From Sphingomonas panacis (GTDB taxonomy: Bacteria; Pseudomonadota; Alphaproteobacteria; Sphingomonadales; Sphingomonadaceae): a stretch of DNA of 64,000 nucleotides. This document shows positions 46,872-55,348 of this stretch, piece after piece. The notes beneath the pieces were generated by a model. That model did not search any database. It saw only the letters and a list, made by a program, of their open reading frames with translations, and had not been told where the DNA came from. The DNA lies in the NCBI RefSeq assembly GCF_001717955.1, contig NZ_CP014168.1, positions 3,133,501 to 3,197,500 on the forward strand, given 5' to 3'. The translations under genes and the position numbers were made by a program. The stretch's first letter is position 1. Each line of letters opens with the position of its first letter.

Positions 46872-49730
46872 ATGACGAGGACTTTCCACGCTCTGTTGAC
46901 GTCTACGGCCGTGATTCCATTGATCGTAGCGGGTTCCGCATCGGCGCAGACGAATTCGTCTCCCGCAGCCAATCAAACCGCAGCCGCCCAGACGCCGGTC
47001 GGAGATCCGCTGCCCGCCAGCGCTCCGGCCAGCGATCCGCAGGCAGACGCCGCCAGCGATATCGTCGTCACCGGCTATCGCGCAGCCCTCGGCTCCGCGC
47101 AGGAGGTCAAGCGCAACTCGGATTCGATCGTCGACGCGATCGTCTCCAATGACATTGGCAAGTTGCCGGACAACAACGCGGCCGAGGCGATCTCGCGTAT
47201 CGTCGGCGTCACCGTCCTACGCTACAACGACGAGGCCGGTGTCATTCTGGTCCGTGGTCTGACGGATGTCGCCACGACCTTCAACGGGCGCGAGTTCTTC
47301 TCGGCCGAAGACCGCGTGCTGCATCTTCAGGATTTCCCGGCCGGGGTCGCGGCGGGCATAGAGGTCTACAAATCGGGAACGCCGGACCTGATCGAACCCG
47401 GCCTGGCGGGTCTCGTCAACCTGCGGTCGCGCCGACCATTCGACGTGAAGGACACGGAGATCGCGGGCGAAATCCGTGGATCGTACAACGACCAGTCGAA
47501 GGCGTTCGATCCCTCGGGCAACCTGTTGCTGACGAAGCGCTGGGATACGCCGATCGGCGAGATCGGCGCTCTGGTGAACGTCAGCTATGTGCGCACCACC
47601 TATCGCAATGCCGATCGCTACGCCGATTCCGCCGTGATCACGCCGCGCGGCTTCGGCCTCGATGATCCTGCCGATGACATCCACGTGACCACGCCCGGCG
47701 TCGGCAATTTCAACTTTCCGGCGAACGCCGGCAACTTCTACGAGAAGGGCATCCGGCATCGTCCCGCCGTCAACGGCACGATCCAGTGGCGTCCGTCCGC
47801 CAACCTGGAAATCTACGCCGAGGGGCTGTGGCAGGCCTATCGCGGCAACGTGATGCGCGACTCCTTCAACGTCAATTTCGAACGGCGTGACGCGAACGGT
47901 GTCGCCCCCACGCTCAGCAACGTCGTCCTGGTGCCTGGTGAGGCGGACAAGGCGGCGAGCTTCACCAAGACCGGCGGCTACGTGCCCGAATTCTCGCGCG
48001 TGGCGCAGGACGATCGCACCGACACCTATCAGGGCGCATTGGGCTTCAAGTGGAAGACCGGCCGCGCCACGCTGTCGGGCGACTTCGCCTATACCAACAG
48101 CCGCTACCAGGCGACGGAGATCGCGGTAGACTCCCAACTCGCCACCGCCCCAACCATCAACGTCGACTGGGACGCGCGCGGGTCCGCGGTGTTCGATCTG
48201 GGCGGGTACGATATTACTAACCCGAACACCGCGCGCTGGCGTGGCTACAACCAGAGGGAGTTCGTCGCGAAGGGTGACGGCATTCAGGGGCGCGTCGATC
48301 TCGATCTCGAAACCGACTGGGGCTTCCTGCCGCACCTTCAGTTCGGCGTCCGCGCGAGTGACCGCAACGCATCGTCCCAGAACAACAGCCGTTACGCGTA
48401 CGTCGCTGGCCTCGACATCCCCCTCGCCAGTCTCCCGACCGGGGCGCTCGGGATGATCACGGATGGCTTCCGCGACGATCCCCAGCGCTTCCAGAACTGG
48501 CTGGCACCCGATCGTAACGCGATCATCGCCAACAGTGAGGCATTGCGTCAGCTTGCCTATCAATCGGTTCAGCGGGCAACGATCCTGTTCCCCAACGATG
48601 CCGGCATCCGTGATGCCGTAACGAAATACGCCACGGCGGCGATCCCGGTAGACCCGCTGGGCGGCTTTACCGCCAGCGAGGCGACCTACGCATTCTACGG
48701 ACAGGGCAAGTTCGCGTTCGATCTTGGTGGCATCCAGGTCGACGGTACTGCCGGCGCGCGCGTCGTGAACACCGATGGTAGCTATCGCGGGTTCAGCCGC
48801 GTGCCGGCCAGCAACGGCACCACGGCCATCGTGCCGACGACGACCAGGCAAAACTATGTAGACGTCCTGCCATCCGCCATCGCCCGCATTCGGTTTTCCC
48901 GTCAGTGGCAGGTGCGTCTGGGCTACACGCAGACGCGGACGCGCCCGGGATTCGGCCAGCTTAATCCTTCGCTCAACATAACCGCGAACAGCCCGGGGCC
49001 GGATGGCTCCCCGCCACAGTTCGATGCAAGCGGCTCCGGCGGCAACCCGAACCTGCGCCCGCTGACATCCAAGAACTATGATGCCACTCTGGAATGGTAC
49101 TTCTCCAGGAACGGCTCGGCATCGGTCGCGGCTTTTTACCGCGATCTCGACGGCTTCATCGCCAACTATACCCAGGTCGTGAACGATCCGATCTACGGCC
49201 GCGTTCAGCTCGATCGCCCCGAGAACGCGGGCAAGGGGCGCATCAAGGGCCTGGAGGTTTCGATGCAGACCTTCTTCGACTTCCTGCCGGGCCTGCTTTC
49301 GGGCTTCGGCGTACAGGCGAACGGCACGTATCTGGACGGCACCAACGCACTGCCGCAGGTGCTCGGTGGGGATGACCGGCAGGTGCAGATCACTGGCCTT
49401 TCCAAATGGGCGTACAATCTTACCGGCTTCTACGAAAAGGGTAAGGTATCGACGCGCCTCTCGTACAACTGGCGTTCCGGCTATACGACCAGCTACAACC
49501 GCACCATCAACGAAGATCAATACGCCGGTGAACTGGTCCGGCCTGTGTCGCGGCTCGATTTCTCCGCGAGCTATGAGCCCATCAAAGGCATCTCCATCGT
49601 CGCCAACGTCAGCAACATCCTGGCGCAACCGTTTAAGAACTATCGATATTATAACGAGACGCAATATTTCGGCCGCGATCTCCGGGTCGAAGGCCGCTAC
49701 ATGAGCCTCGGCGTGCGGTTCAAGATGTAG
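46872..49730 (+). CDS. TonB-dependent receptor, carbohydrate type (952 aa)
   Basis: Large outer-membrane receptor of the Xanthomonas/Caulobacter carbohydrate group (TIGR01782-like). Signal peptide to SASAQT, a low-complexity Ala/Ser/Pro linker, TonB box DIVVTGYRAAL, the plug hallmark DAIVSNDIGKLPDNNAAEAISRI followed by GVTVLRYNDEAG, then a long barrel ending YMSLGVRFKM. The ATG at 46872 has AGAGGGG upstream. Position between two GH32 genes and directly after the fructokinase operon makes a fructan or fructo-oligosaccharide its likely cargo. A classic terminator follows its stop. Confidence 0.94.
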   Translation: MTRTFHALLTSTAVIPLIVAGSASAQTNSSPAANQTAAAQTPVGDPLPASAPASDPQADAASDIVVTGYRAALGSAQEVKRNSDSIVDAIVSNDIGKLPDNNAAEAISRIVGVTVLRYNDEAGVILVRGLTDVATTFNGREFFSAEDRVLHLQDFPAGVAAGIEVYKSGTPDLIEPGLAGLVNLRSRRPFDVKDTEIAGEIRGSYNDQSKAFDPSGNLLLTKRWDTPIGEIGALVNVSYVRTTYRNADRYADSAVITPRGFGLDDPADDIHVTTPGVGNFNFPANAGNFYEKGIRHRPAVNGTIQWRPSANLEIYAEGLWQAYRGNVMRDSFNVNFERRDANGVAPTLSNVVLVPGEADKAASFTKTGGYVPEFSRVAQDDRTDTYQGALGFKWKTGRATLSGDFAYTNSRYQATEIAVDSQLATAPTINVDWDARGSAVFDLGGYDITNPNTARWRGYNQREFVAKGDGIQGRVDLDLETDWGFLPHLQFGVRASDRNASSQNNSRYAYVAGLDIPLASLPTGALGMITDGFRDDPQRFQNWLAPDRNAIIANSEALRQLAYQSVQRATILFPNDAGIRDAVTKYATAAIPVDPLGGFTASEATYAFYGQGKFAFDLGGIQVDGTAGARVVNTDGSYRGFSRVPASNGTTAIVPTTTRQNYVDVLPSAIARIRFSRQWQVRLGYTQTRTRPGFGQLNPSLNITANSPGPDGSPPQFDASGSGGNPNLRPLTSKNYDATLEWYFSRNGSASVAAFYRDLDGFIANYTQVVNDPIYGRVQLDRPENAGKGRIKGLEVSMQTFFDFLPGLLSGFGVQANGTYLDGTNALPQVLGGDDRQVQITGLSKWAYNLTGFYEKGKVSTRLSYNWRSGYTTSYNRTINEDQYAGELVRPVSRLDFSASYEPIKGISIVANVSNILAQPFKNYRYYNETQYFGRDLRVEGRYMSLGVRFKM

Positions 49731-49736
49731 TGTCCG

Positions 49737-49777
49737 GCCCCGTGCAGCGCGCCAAGCCCGTGCTGCACGGGGCTTTT
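49737..49777 (+). terminator. intrinsic terminator after the fructan TonB receptor
   Basis: Perfect 12-base stem GCCCCGTGCAGC / GCTGCACGGGGC (49737-49748, 49762-49773) with a 13-base loop, then TTTT. It lies six bases after the receptor stop and is the clearest intrinsic terminator in the window, marking the end of the fructokinase-to-receptor transcript. Confidence 0.85.
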
Positions 49778-49865
49778 CGATCTTCGTCCGCGCCCGCCAG
49801 GATGCTGTCGCGGCACGGGCCGGACGCGATGGCGCGCCGAGCAAATGCGGATAGGAGCCAGGACA

Positions 49866-51479
49866 TTGACGAGCGGAACATCGTACACGCGACGCACGAC
49901 GCTGGGCATGATCACCACCCTTCCTGCGCTGGCGTCGTGTGGACGGGCGTTGGCTGGCAGCGGCACGGCGCCGCGCGCATCGACCCCGCCCGGCGTTGCT
50001 GTCAGCGGCACACCCGCTGCGCCGAATGTGCGCCCGCGCTACCATATCGCCGCGCCGGCCGGTGGCTGGATCAACGATCCCCAGCGCCCGCTCAAGGTCG
50101 GCGACAGCTGGGTGCTGTGGGCGCTCTACAACCCCACCTATCCTGTTGGCGGCACCAACTGGCGGCGCTGGACCTCCAAGGATCTTGTCACCTGGCAGGA
50201 TCAAGGCATCGCGATCCATCGCAACACGACTCCGTTCGGAGATGTCTGGAGCGGCAGCACCGTTATCGATAGCGATAACACCGCCGGGTTCGGCATGGGC
50301 GCGTTGGTCACTCTCGTCACCATGCCGGCGCCAAATGCCGGCGGGCAGAACCAATCCTGCGCCTTGTGGTACTCGCTGGACGGCGGCGCCAGCTTCACCT
50401 TTCACGGTATCGTCCTGCCGAATTATCCGGGCCATAAGGATTTCCGCGATCCCACAGTGTTCTGGCACGCGCCGACGCGCCGCTGGGTGATGACGCTTTC
50501 GGAAGAGGGCAAGATCGGACTCTACACGTCACCGGACTTGCGGCAGTGGACATATGCCAGCGGCTTCGCTTCCGATGCCGTTGGCCGCATCATGGAATGT
50601 TCGCACCTGTTCAAGCTGCATCTGTACGATGCGGATGGAAAGACATCGGAAGACAAATGGATATTGCTGGTGGGCGGAAACGGCACCAAGCGCGGGTTCA
50701 CCGTCGGAACATGGTATTGGGTGGGGGATTTCGACGGGGTCACGTTCACGCCCACCGCTCCGGACGGTCAGTGGCTTGACGGCGGCGCCGATTTCTATGC
50801 CGCCGTTGTCTGGACGGACCCGGCGGCAGCCGATCCGCTCGCTTCGGCCTATTCGATAGCGTGGATGAGCAACTGGGATTATGTGAACAAGATCCCGGTG
50901 ACTCACGACTATCGCGGGCAACTCAGCCTTGTCCGCCGGCTGCGGCTGCAGCGTGTCGGGACAGTCCCGCGGCTGTTGAGCACGCCGCTGGCGGCGCAGA
51001 ACTCCGTCTTCGATCTGACTCTCCTCGGGCAGGATCAAACGATCACGCAAGGTTCGGACTATGCGTGGCCGGCAGGGGCCGGCGCGGCCGCTTGCCGTAT
51101 CGATGTCACGCTGACCCGCATCGGGGAAAACTGGCCTGCCAGAGTGTGCTTGTCGGTTCGGAAAGGCGAGGGGGTCTCTACGCAGATCGCTTTCGTGCCG
51201 CAGGACAATATGGTTTCGCTGAAGCGCGACGCCGACGGACCGAACGCACCGGATGTCAGCGCATGGCGGCAGGATCGCAGCGTATCCTGCGATTTTTCCA
51301 CTGGTACCGCGACCATCAGTCTGTTCATCGATTCCGGCTCGGTGGAAGTGTTTTTGAACGATGGGGCGGCATCGATGTCGGAACTGATCACCGCCCCCGT
51401 GACCGCGACCGGGCTTCAGCTAAGTGCCATCGGCGGGCGCGTGAAAGTCTCGAATGTTGCGGTCAGGCGAATGTCCTAA
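49866..51479 (+). CDS. divergent GH32 lipoprotein with Tat-type signal
   Basis: A second GH32-family protein, about 537 residues. The N-terminus TSYTRRTTLGMITTLPALASC combines a twin-arginine motif with a lipobox, so it is probably exported folded and lipid-anchored. Propeller motifs are altered: GWINDPQRP for WMNDPNG (nucleophile Asp kept, last Asn/Gly changed), FRDPTVFWH intact, and MECSHLF for ECPD (Glu kept). The C-terminal sandwich has SGSVEVFLNDG. I favour the TTG at 49866, which has GGAG eight bases upstream, over the ATG at 49845, which has no ribosome site. It lies beyond the terminator, so it needs its own promoter or read-through. Confidence 0.85.
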   Translation: MTSGTSYTRRTTLGMITTLPALASCGRALAGSGTAPRASTPPGVAVSGTPAAPNVRPRYHIAAPAGGWINDPQRPLKVGDSWVLWALYNPTYPVGGTNWRRWTSKDLVTWQDQGIAIHRNTTPFGDVWSGSTVIDSDNTAGFGMGALVTLVTMPAPNAGGQNQSCALWYSLDGGASFTFHGIVLPNYPGHKDFRDPTVFWHAPTRRWVMTLSEEGKIGLYTSPDLRQWTYASGFASDAVGRIMECSHLFKLHLYDADGKTSEDKWILLVGGNGTKRGFTVGTWYWVGDFDGVTFTPTAPDGQWLDGGADFYAAVVWTDPAAADPLASAYSIAWMSNWDYVNKIPVTHDYRGQLSLVRRLRLQRVGTVPRLLSTPLAAQNSVFDLTLLGQDQTITQGSDYAWPAGAGAAACRIDVTLTRIGENWPARVCLSVRKGEGVSTQIAFVPQDNMVSLKRDADGPNAPDVSAWRQDRSVSCDFSTGTATISLFIDSGSVEVFLNDGAASMSELITAPVTATGLQLSAIGGRVKVSNVAVRRMS

Positions 51480-51754
51480 AGTCTGATCCTGTAACCTCCC
51501 GGGCGAAATCGCCGGCCGGTGGCTCACGATGATCGGAGAATAGAGGGGCTCAACTGGCCCACAACGTCGCCGCGCGCCCGTCGCGCCGGGTATAGCAGCC
51601 ACCCCCATTCCGCCGCCGAGACGCCAATTATGGACGATTGCGGCAACGCGTCGGACCGCTGCCAGCCCGGCGGAAGGTCGGTAGCTCAGAATGGGCAAGG
51701 CGATTGTTCGGCATCCGGCACAACCAGTTTTTTTAGACGACCAGACCAATCGGG
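51480..51754. other. intergenic stretch without a supportable gene
   Basis: The 561 bases between the second GH32 gene and the next TonB receptor start with this ~275-base part. Both strands have short open frames (for example 51519-51758 plus and 51420-51794 minus), but neither has a ribosome site or a recognisable sequence. It becomes A/T-rich toward the promoter at 51755. It may be degraded gene remnants or long upstream control DNA. Confidence 0.5.
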
Positions 51755-51793
51755 TTGACACCCGCGAACGCACGCTAGTAGATAGCGCTACCA
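51755..51793 (+). promoter_or_regulatory. promoter with overlapping LacI-type operator for the 1,043-aa receptor
   Basis: TTGACA (51755-51760), 18-base spacer, TAGATA (51779-51784). The palindrome AGATAGCGCTACCA (51780-51793) overlaps the -10; its complement TGGTAGCGCTATCT differs at two of 14 positions from the TGGTAGCGCTAACA sugar-regulator box reported in xanthomonads. Repression by a LacI-family protein encoded elsewhere is inferred. Confidence 0.6.
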
Positions 51794-51859
51794 TGTACCG
51801 ATGTCTTTGCTCTTGGTGGAGTGACAGGTTTTTTTAAACAAGTTGGCGTGCCTGATCGA

Positions 51860-51945
51860 CAGAGGAAGATACCTCTGCCGGGAAAGTTTTATGTATGATT
51901 GATGTAATCGGCATTCGATCATCAATTATCAGGCAAGCTATGCCG
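51860..51945 (+). other. structured 5' leader upstream of the TonB receptor
   Basis: If transcription starts near 51791, the mRNA leader is about 250 bases. It contains a CAGAGG-AAGATA-CCTCTG hairpin (51860-51877), ATTGATG/CATCAAT arms (51898-51904 with 51920-51926), and CGGCAT/ATGCCG arms (51909-51914 with 51940-51945) that would compete with the former. It matches no riboswitch consensus I know, including cobalamin. Confidence 0.4.
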
Positions 51946-52040
51946 GATTAGCGCCGTCAATCCTTGGTTATGAACCCAATTTCCAACAGTAAAGTCACAT
52001 TGATCGACAAATGTCGGCACACCTAAGAGGGGATGCAGAA

Positions 52041-55000
52041 ATGAAATCGCAAAAGCTACGCCTTTACAAGACTCGTTCGGCACTGCTGTGCGCCACGGCG
52101 TGCGCAAGCCTGTATAGCTCTGCCGCGCTCGCGCAGGCGACGCCTCCGCAGTCCACGCCTGCCGAAGCGCAGGATACCGCCTCGTCGATCTCGGCGCAGC
52201 CGGAGGATTCGGCGGCTCAAGATATCGTCGTGACCGGATATCGGTCCAGCCTTGCCAAGTCGACCAACGCGAAGCGCGATTCGACTGGCTTTACCGATTC
52301 GATCTTCGCGGAAGACATTGGCAAGTTCCCCGATACGAACATCGCGGAATCGTTCAACCGCATCCCGGGCATCACCATCACGCGTGACATCACCGGTGAA
52401 GGCGTGAACGTCGCGATCCGTGGTTTGGGGTCGAACTTCACCAACGTGACGCTGAACGGCGCGCCGATCGCGGTCGCGTCGTCGGGCGCGACCGACGCTC
52501 AGGGCACCGATCGTTCGGTCGATCTCAGCTTCTTCCCGACCGATCTCTTCACCAAGCTGACCGTGAACAAGAGCTACACGGCTGACCTGCTGGAAGGCGG
52601 CGCCGCTGGTAACGTCGATCTTCGCTCGGCGCGCCCGTTCGATAACGCCAAGCCGTTCCTCGCCTATAACATCCAGGGCTCCAACCAGAGCCCCGACGAT
52701 CGCATCGGCGTGCGCGGCTCGATGATCGGAAGCTGGCACAACGACACGGTCGGCATTCTGGCCGGTGTTTCCGGGCAACGCCTGTTCACCGATACGCGCG
52801 GCTTCGAGACGATTGGATATACCAATCCGCAGCTCAGTGCCGCGCAATGTGGCGCCACCAGCGGCTGTAACAGCACTGGCGGCGGTAATTGGACGATTCC
52901 GTCGGTCGTTCCAGTCGGTGCGGGTGCCGGGCTGGTCGCGGGCACGCCAATCGATCAGGCCTTCCTGCTCGCGCACAATCCGGGTGCGACGATCCAGCAG
53001 ATCGACAACGCTTTGCTTCCCCGCCTCGGCCGCACCTCCGACGCGCGCGGTTCGCGCGACCGTATCAACGCGATCGTCAGCGCCGAGTGGCGCCCGACCG
53101 ATACGCTGCGGTTCTACGTGGACGGTTTGTACGGCTACAAGCACAACAATCTGATCCGCGAAGACATGGCATGGATCGTCCGCAACAGCGCGATCATCCC
53201 GACCAACCTGACCTTCGACAAGTCGGATTGCACCACCGGTTGCGCGGTTGCGGGCGGCACGTTCGCCAACGCGCAGTTCTTCGACGAATTCCGACCGTAT
53301 ATCGAAACCACCAAGCTGGTCAGCGTCAATCCGGGCGGCTCTTGGGAAATTTCCGATACGCTCAAGCTGAACCTGCAGGGCAATTACTCGCGCTCGACCT
53401 TCCATCGCGAGAGCCCGACGGTCGGTGCCACCACCCCGCTCGGCGTCGGCAACACCGTGACCTATGCCAACGATGGGTCCGGCGTTCCGAGCATCACCAG
53501 CAACCTCGATCTGAACGATCCGAAGAATTTCGGCTGGTATACCGGCAGCCGTCTCAACCTTCAGGACGAGCGCCGCACCAACAAGACCAAGGGCTTTCGC
53601 GGCGATCTGACCTGGGGCGGCACCAAGCTGAACCTCAAGGTTGGCGGTGCCTATGATGACGTTTCGCGCGTGATCCAGGGCTATGACAACAGCCAGGCCT
53701 GGCAGAACGCCGCATGCGGAAACAATCCCAGCGTCTTCCTGGCATCGCCGAACACGCAGCCGCCGTGCGAAGGGCTGAACGCGCCCGGCGCGGCGCCGGC
53801 GGGGTATCCGAGCTATCCGGGTTACGGGACCGGCTCGACCGCAGGCATGACCGGTCCGGTGAGCTACGGCGGGTCGCTGGTGCCGAATTCTGCCTTCCCG
53901 AGCTATTTGATGCCCGGCCCGGCTGGTTTCGTGACCGTCAACTTCCCGGCGTTCGCCAACGCGACCAACTATCAGTCGTTCCACGACAATGCCCCGGCCA
54001 ACGGCGCGTCGAACACCAGCGCGATGAGCGGTCAGATCCGCGAAATCGTCAAGTCGGCGTTCGCCACGTTGAACGGCGCGCAGGAACTCGGCGGCAACAC
54101 GCTGCGGTTCAATGTCGGCCTGCGCTACGTCGACACGATCCAGCTCATCACCGGCACCACGTCGTTGCCCGATCCGCGCAACACCAATGCCGCCGGTGCC
54201 AGCCTGCCGGACGGCAGCCGCTATCCCAACCTCACCGGATCGGTGACGACGCGCAATCACTACACCAACTGGCTGCCGGCGGCGACGTTCGCCTACGACA
54301 TCGGTGAGCATGCCGTGGCACGTGTCGCCGGATCGCGCACGATGACTCGCCCCGATCCCTCGGCGCAGTTGCCGGGCGTATCGTTCCCCGCGCCGTCTGC
54401 CGATCAGGCGTCGATCGGCAACCCGGCCCTCAAGCCCTATCTCTCGACCAACCTCGATCTCGGCTTCGAATATTATACCGGCCGCGAGGGTGTGATCAGC
54501 GTCAACGCGTTCCGCAAGTCGATCACCGGGTTCACCACCACCAACATCACGACGGTGCCGTTCACCAACCTGGCGCAATACGGCATCACCTATGACACGC
54601 TGAACCCGACCCAGCAGATCGCGCTGAACTCGCGTGGCGGTCCGACCGCGGCGCAGGTCCAGATCACCTCACAGCTCAACGTGCCCGACAAGCTGACGAT
54701 CAACGGCCTCGAGTTCCAGTGGGTCCAGCCGCTTGACTTCCTGACCAGCCACATCGGCGTCACTGGCTTCGGCTTCAACGCCAACGCCACGATCGTCGAT
54801 CAGACCAGCAAGGGCGCGGCGGTCGCGTTCGGGGTCGCGCCGTTCACCTACAACATCACGGGCTATTACGAGAAGCACGGTGTCATGCTGCGCGTGTCGA
54901 CGACTTCGCGTCGCGGTTCGCAGAACAGCGGCACGGCACAGAACGGTATCCCAGCGGCGGCGCTCTATGGCTTCGACTATACGAGCTACGACTTCTCGTC

Positions 55001-55172
55001 GGCGTTCGACCTCGACAAGATCTTCAACCTGCCGCACGCGCCGCAGTTGACGATCAACGTCTCGAACTTCACCGATGCGACGTTGAAGTCGTACTTCCAG
55101 TTCGAGAATCTCGCCTTCACCCAGTACAAGCCCGGCCGACAGGTTCTGGTCGGTCTGCGCGGCACGTTCTAG
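52041..55172 (+). CDS. TonB-dependent receptor, carbohydrate type (1,043 aa)
   Basis: The largest receptor here. Signal peptide ACASLYSSAALAQ, a Thr/Ala/Glu linker, TonB box DIVVTGYRSSL, plug hallmark DSIFAEDIGKFPDTNIAESFNRIPG and TITRDITGEGVNVAIRGLGS, then a barrel with long Gly/Ala/Pro-rich loops and a final Phe (GLRGTF). This is the Xanthomonas/Caulobacter carbohydrate-receptor pattern (TIGR01782-like). ATG 52041 follows GAGGGG. It is monocistronic, with its own regulated promoter and a strong 3' hairpin. It may serve the fructan locus just upstream or another sugar; the LacI-type operator, unlike the ROK operator at 42777, suggests separate control. Confidence 0.94.
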   Translation: MKSQKLRLYKTRSALLCATACASLYSSAALAQATPPQSTPAEAQDTASSISAQPEDSAAQDIVVTGYRSSLAKSTNAKRDSTGFTDSIFAEDIGKFPDTNIAESFNRIPGITITRDITGEGVNVAIRGLGSNFTNVTLNGAPIAVASSGATDAQGTDRSVDLSFFPTDLFTKLTVNKSYTADLLEGGAAGNVDLRSARPFDNAKPFLAYNIQGSNQSPDDRIGVRGSMIGSWHNDTVGILAGVSGQRLFTDTRGFETIGYTNPQLSAAQCGATSGCNSTGGGNWTIPSVVPVGAGAGLVAGTPIDQAFLLAHNPGATIQQIDNALLPRLGRTSDARGSRDRINAIVSAEWRPTDTLRFYVDGLYGYKHNNLIREDMAWIVRNSAIIPTNLTFDKSDCTTGCAVAGGTFANAQFFDEFRPYIETTKLVSVNPGGSWEISDTLKLNLQGNYSRSTFHRESPTVGATTPLGVGNTVTYANDGSGVPSITSNLDLNDPKNFGWYTGSRLNLQDERRTNKTKGFRGDLTWGGTKLNLKVGGAYDDVSRVIQGYDNSQAWQNAACGNNPSVFLASPNTQPPCEGLNAPGAAPAGYPSYPGYGTGSTAGMTGPVSYGGSLVPNSAFPSYLMPGPAGFVTVNFPAFANATNYQSFHDNAPANGASNTSAMSGQIREIVKSAFATLNGAQELGGNTLRFNVGLRYVDTIQLITGTTSLPDPRNTNAAGASLPDGSRYPNLTGSVTTRNHYTNWLPAATFAYDIGEHAVARVAGSRTMTRPDPSAQLPGVSFPAPSADQASIGNPALKPYLSTNLDLGFEYYTGREGVISVNAFRKSITGFTTTNITTVPFTNLAQYGITYDTLNPTQQIALNSRGGPTAAQVQITSQLNVPDKLTINGLEFQWVQPLDFLTSHIGVTGFGFNANATIVDQTSKGAAVAFGVAPFTYNITGYYEKHGVMLRVSTTSRRGSQNSGTAQNGIPAAALYGFDYTSYDFSSAFDLDKIFNLPHAPQLTINVSNFTDATLKSYFQFENLAFTQYKPGRQVLVGLRGTF

Positions 55173-55187
55173 GCCGTAGTGAAGGAT

Positions 55188-55246
55188 GGCGTTCAGGCAG
55201 GCGTTCAGCCTAGTCTGCCTGAACGCCGACATGCCCAAAGACTAGG
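55188..55246 (+). terminator. strong 3' hairpin with possible pseudoknot
   Basis: A perfect 13-base stem GGCGTTCAGGCAG / CTGCCTGAACGCC (55188-55200 with 55215-55227) lies 16 bases after the receptor stop. Its loop contains CCTAGTC (55209-55215), complementary to GACTAGG at 55240-55246, which would make an H-type pseudoknot. GGCGTTCAG is also directly repeated (55188, 55200). There is no U-run. Termination or RNA protection is inferred. Confidence 0.6.
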
Positions 55247-55296
55247 TGCCCGGACGCCGGGGATTCGGCCCGGTTTCGCGACGCGCCGGGCACGAA

Positions 55297-55325
55297 AGCC
55301 CCGCCGCCACGGAGGCGGCGGGGCT
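55297..55325. terminator. hairpin between convergent receptor and FAH genes
   Basis: Perfect 12-base stem AGCCCCGCCGCC / GGCGGCGGGGCT with loop ACGGA, 23 bases beyond the FAH gene stop (55349). An additional GTGCCCGG/CCGGGCAC pair (55246-55253, 55286-55293) precedes it. Probably ends the minus-strand catabolic transcript. Confidence 0.65.
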
Positions 55326-55348
55326 GCCGGTCAGCCTGGTCGGATCAC

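Noticed and set aside
47217..50468. 1,083-codon open frame on the minus strand opposite the fructan TonB receptor
   Set aside because: It spans a receptor, an intrinsic terminator and the start of another gene on the other strand and has no family resemblance; a composition artefact.
51420..51794. Minus- and plus-strand open frames in the intergenic stretch before the large receptor
   Set aside because: No ribosome site, no similarity I can recall, and the minus frame overlaps the GH32 3' end; possible remnant DNA but not supportable as a gene.
51794..52040. Cobalamin or other known riboswitch in the receptor leader
   Set aside because: I looked for the conserved B12-box and core sequences and did not find them; only generic stems are present.
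52056..54578. 840-codon minus-strand open frame opposite the 1,043-aa receptor
   Set aside because: Antisense shadow; Arg/Val/Gly-rich translation without motifs, while the plus strand encodes a full receptor with signal peptide and plug.
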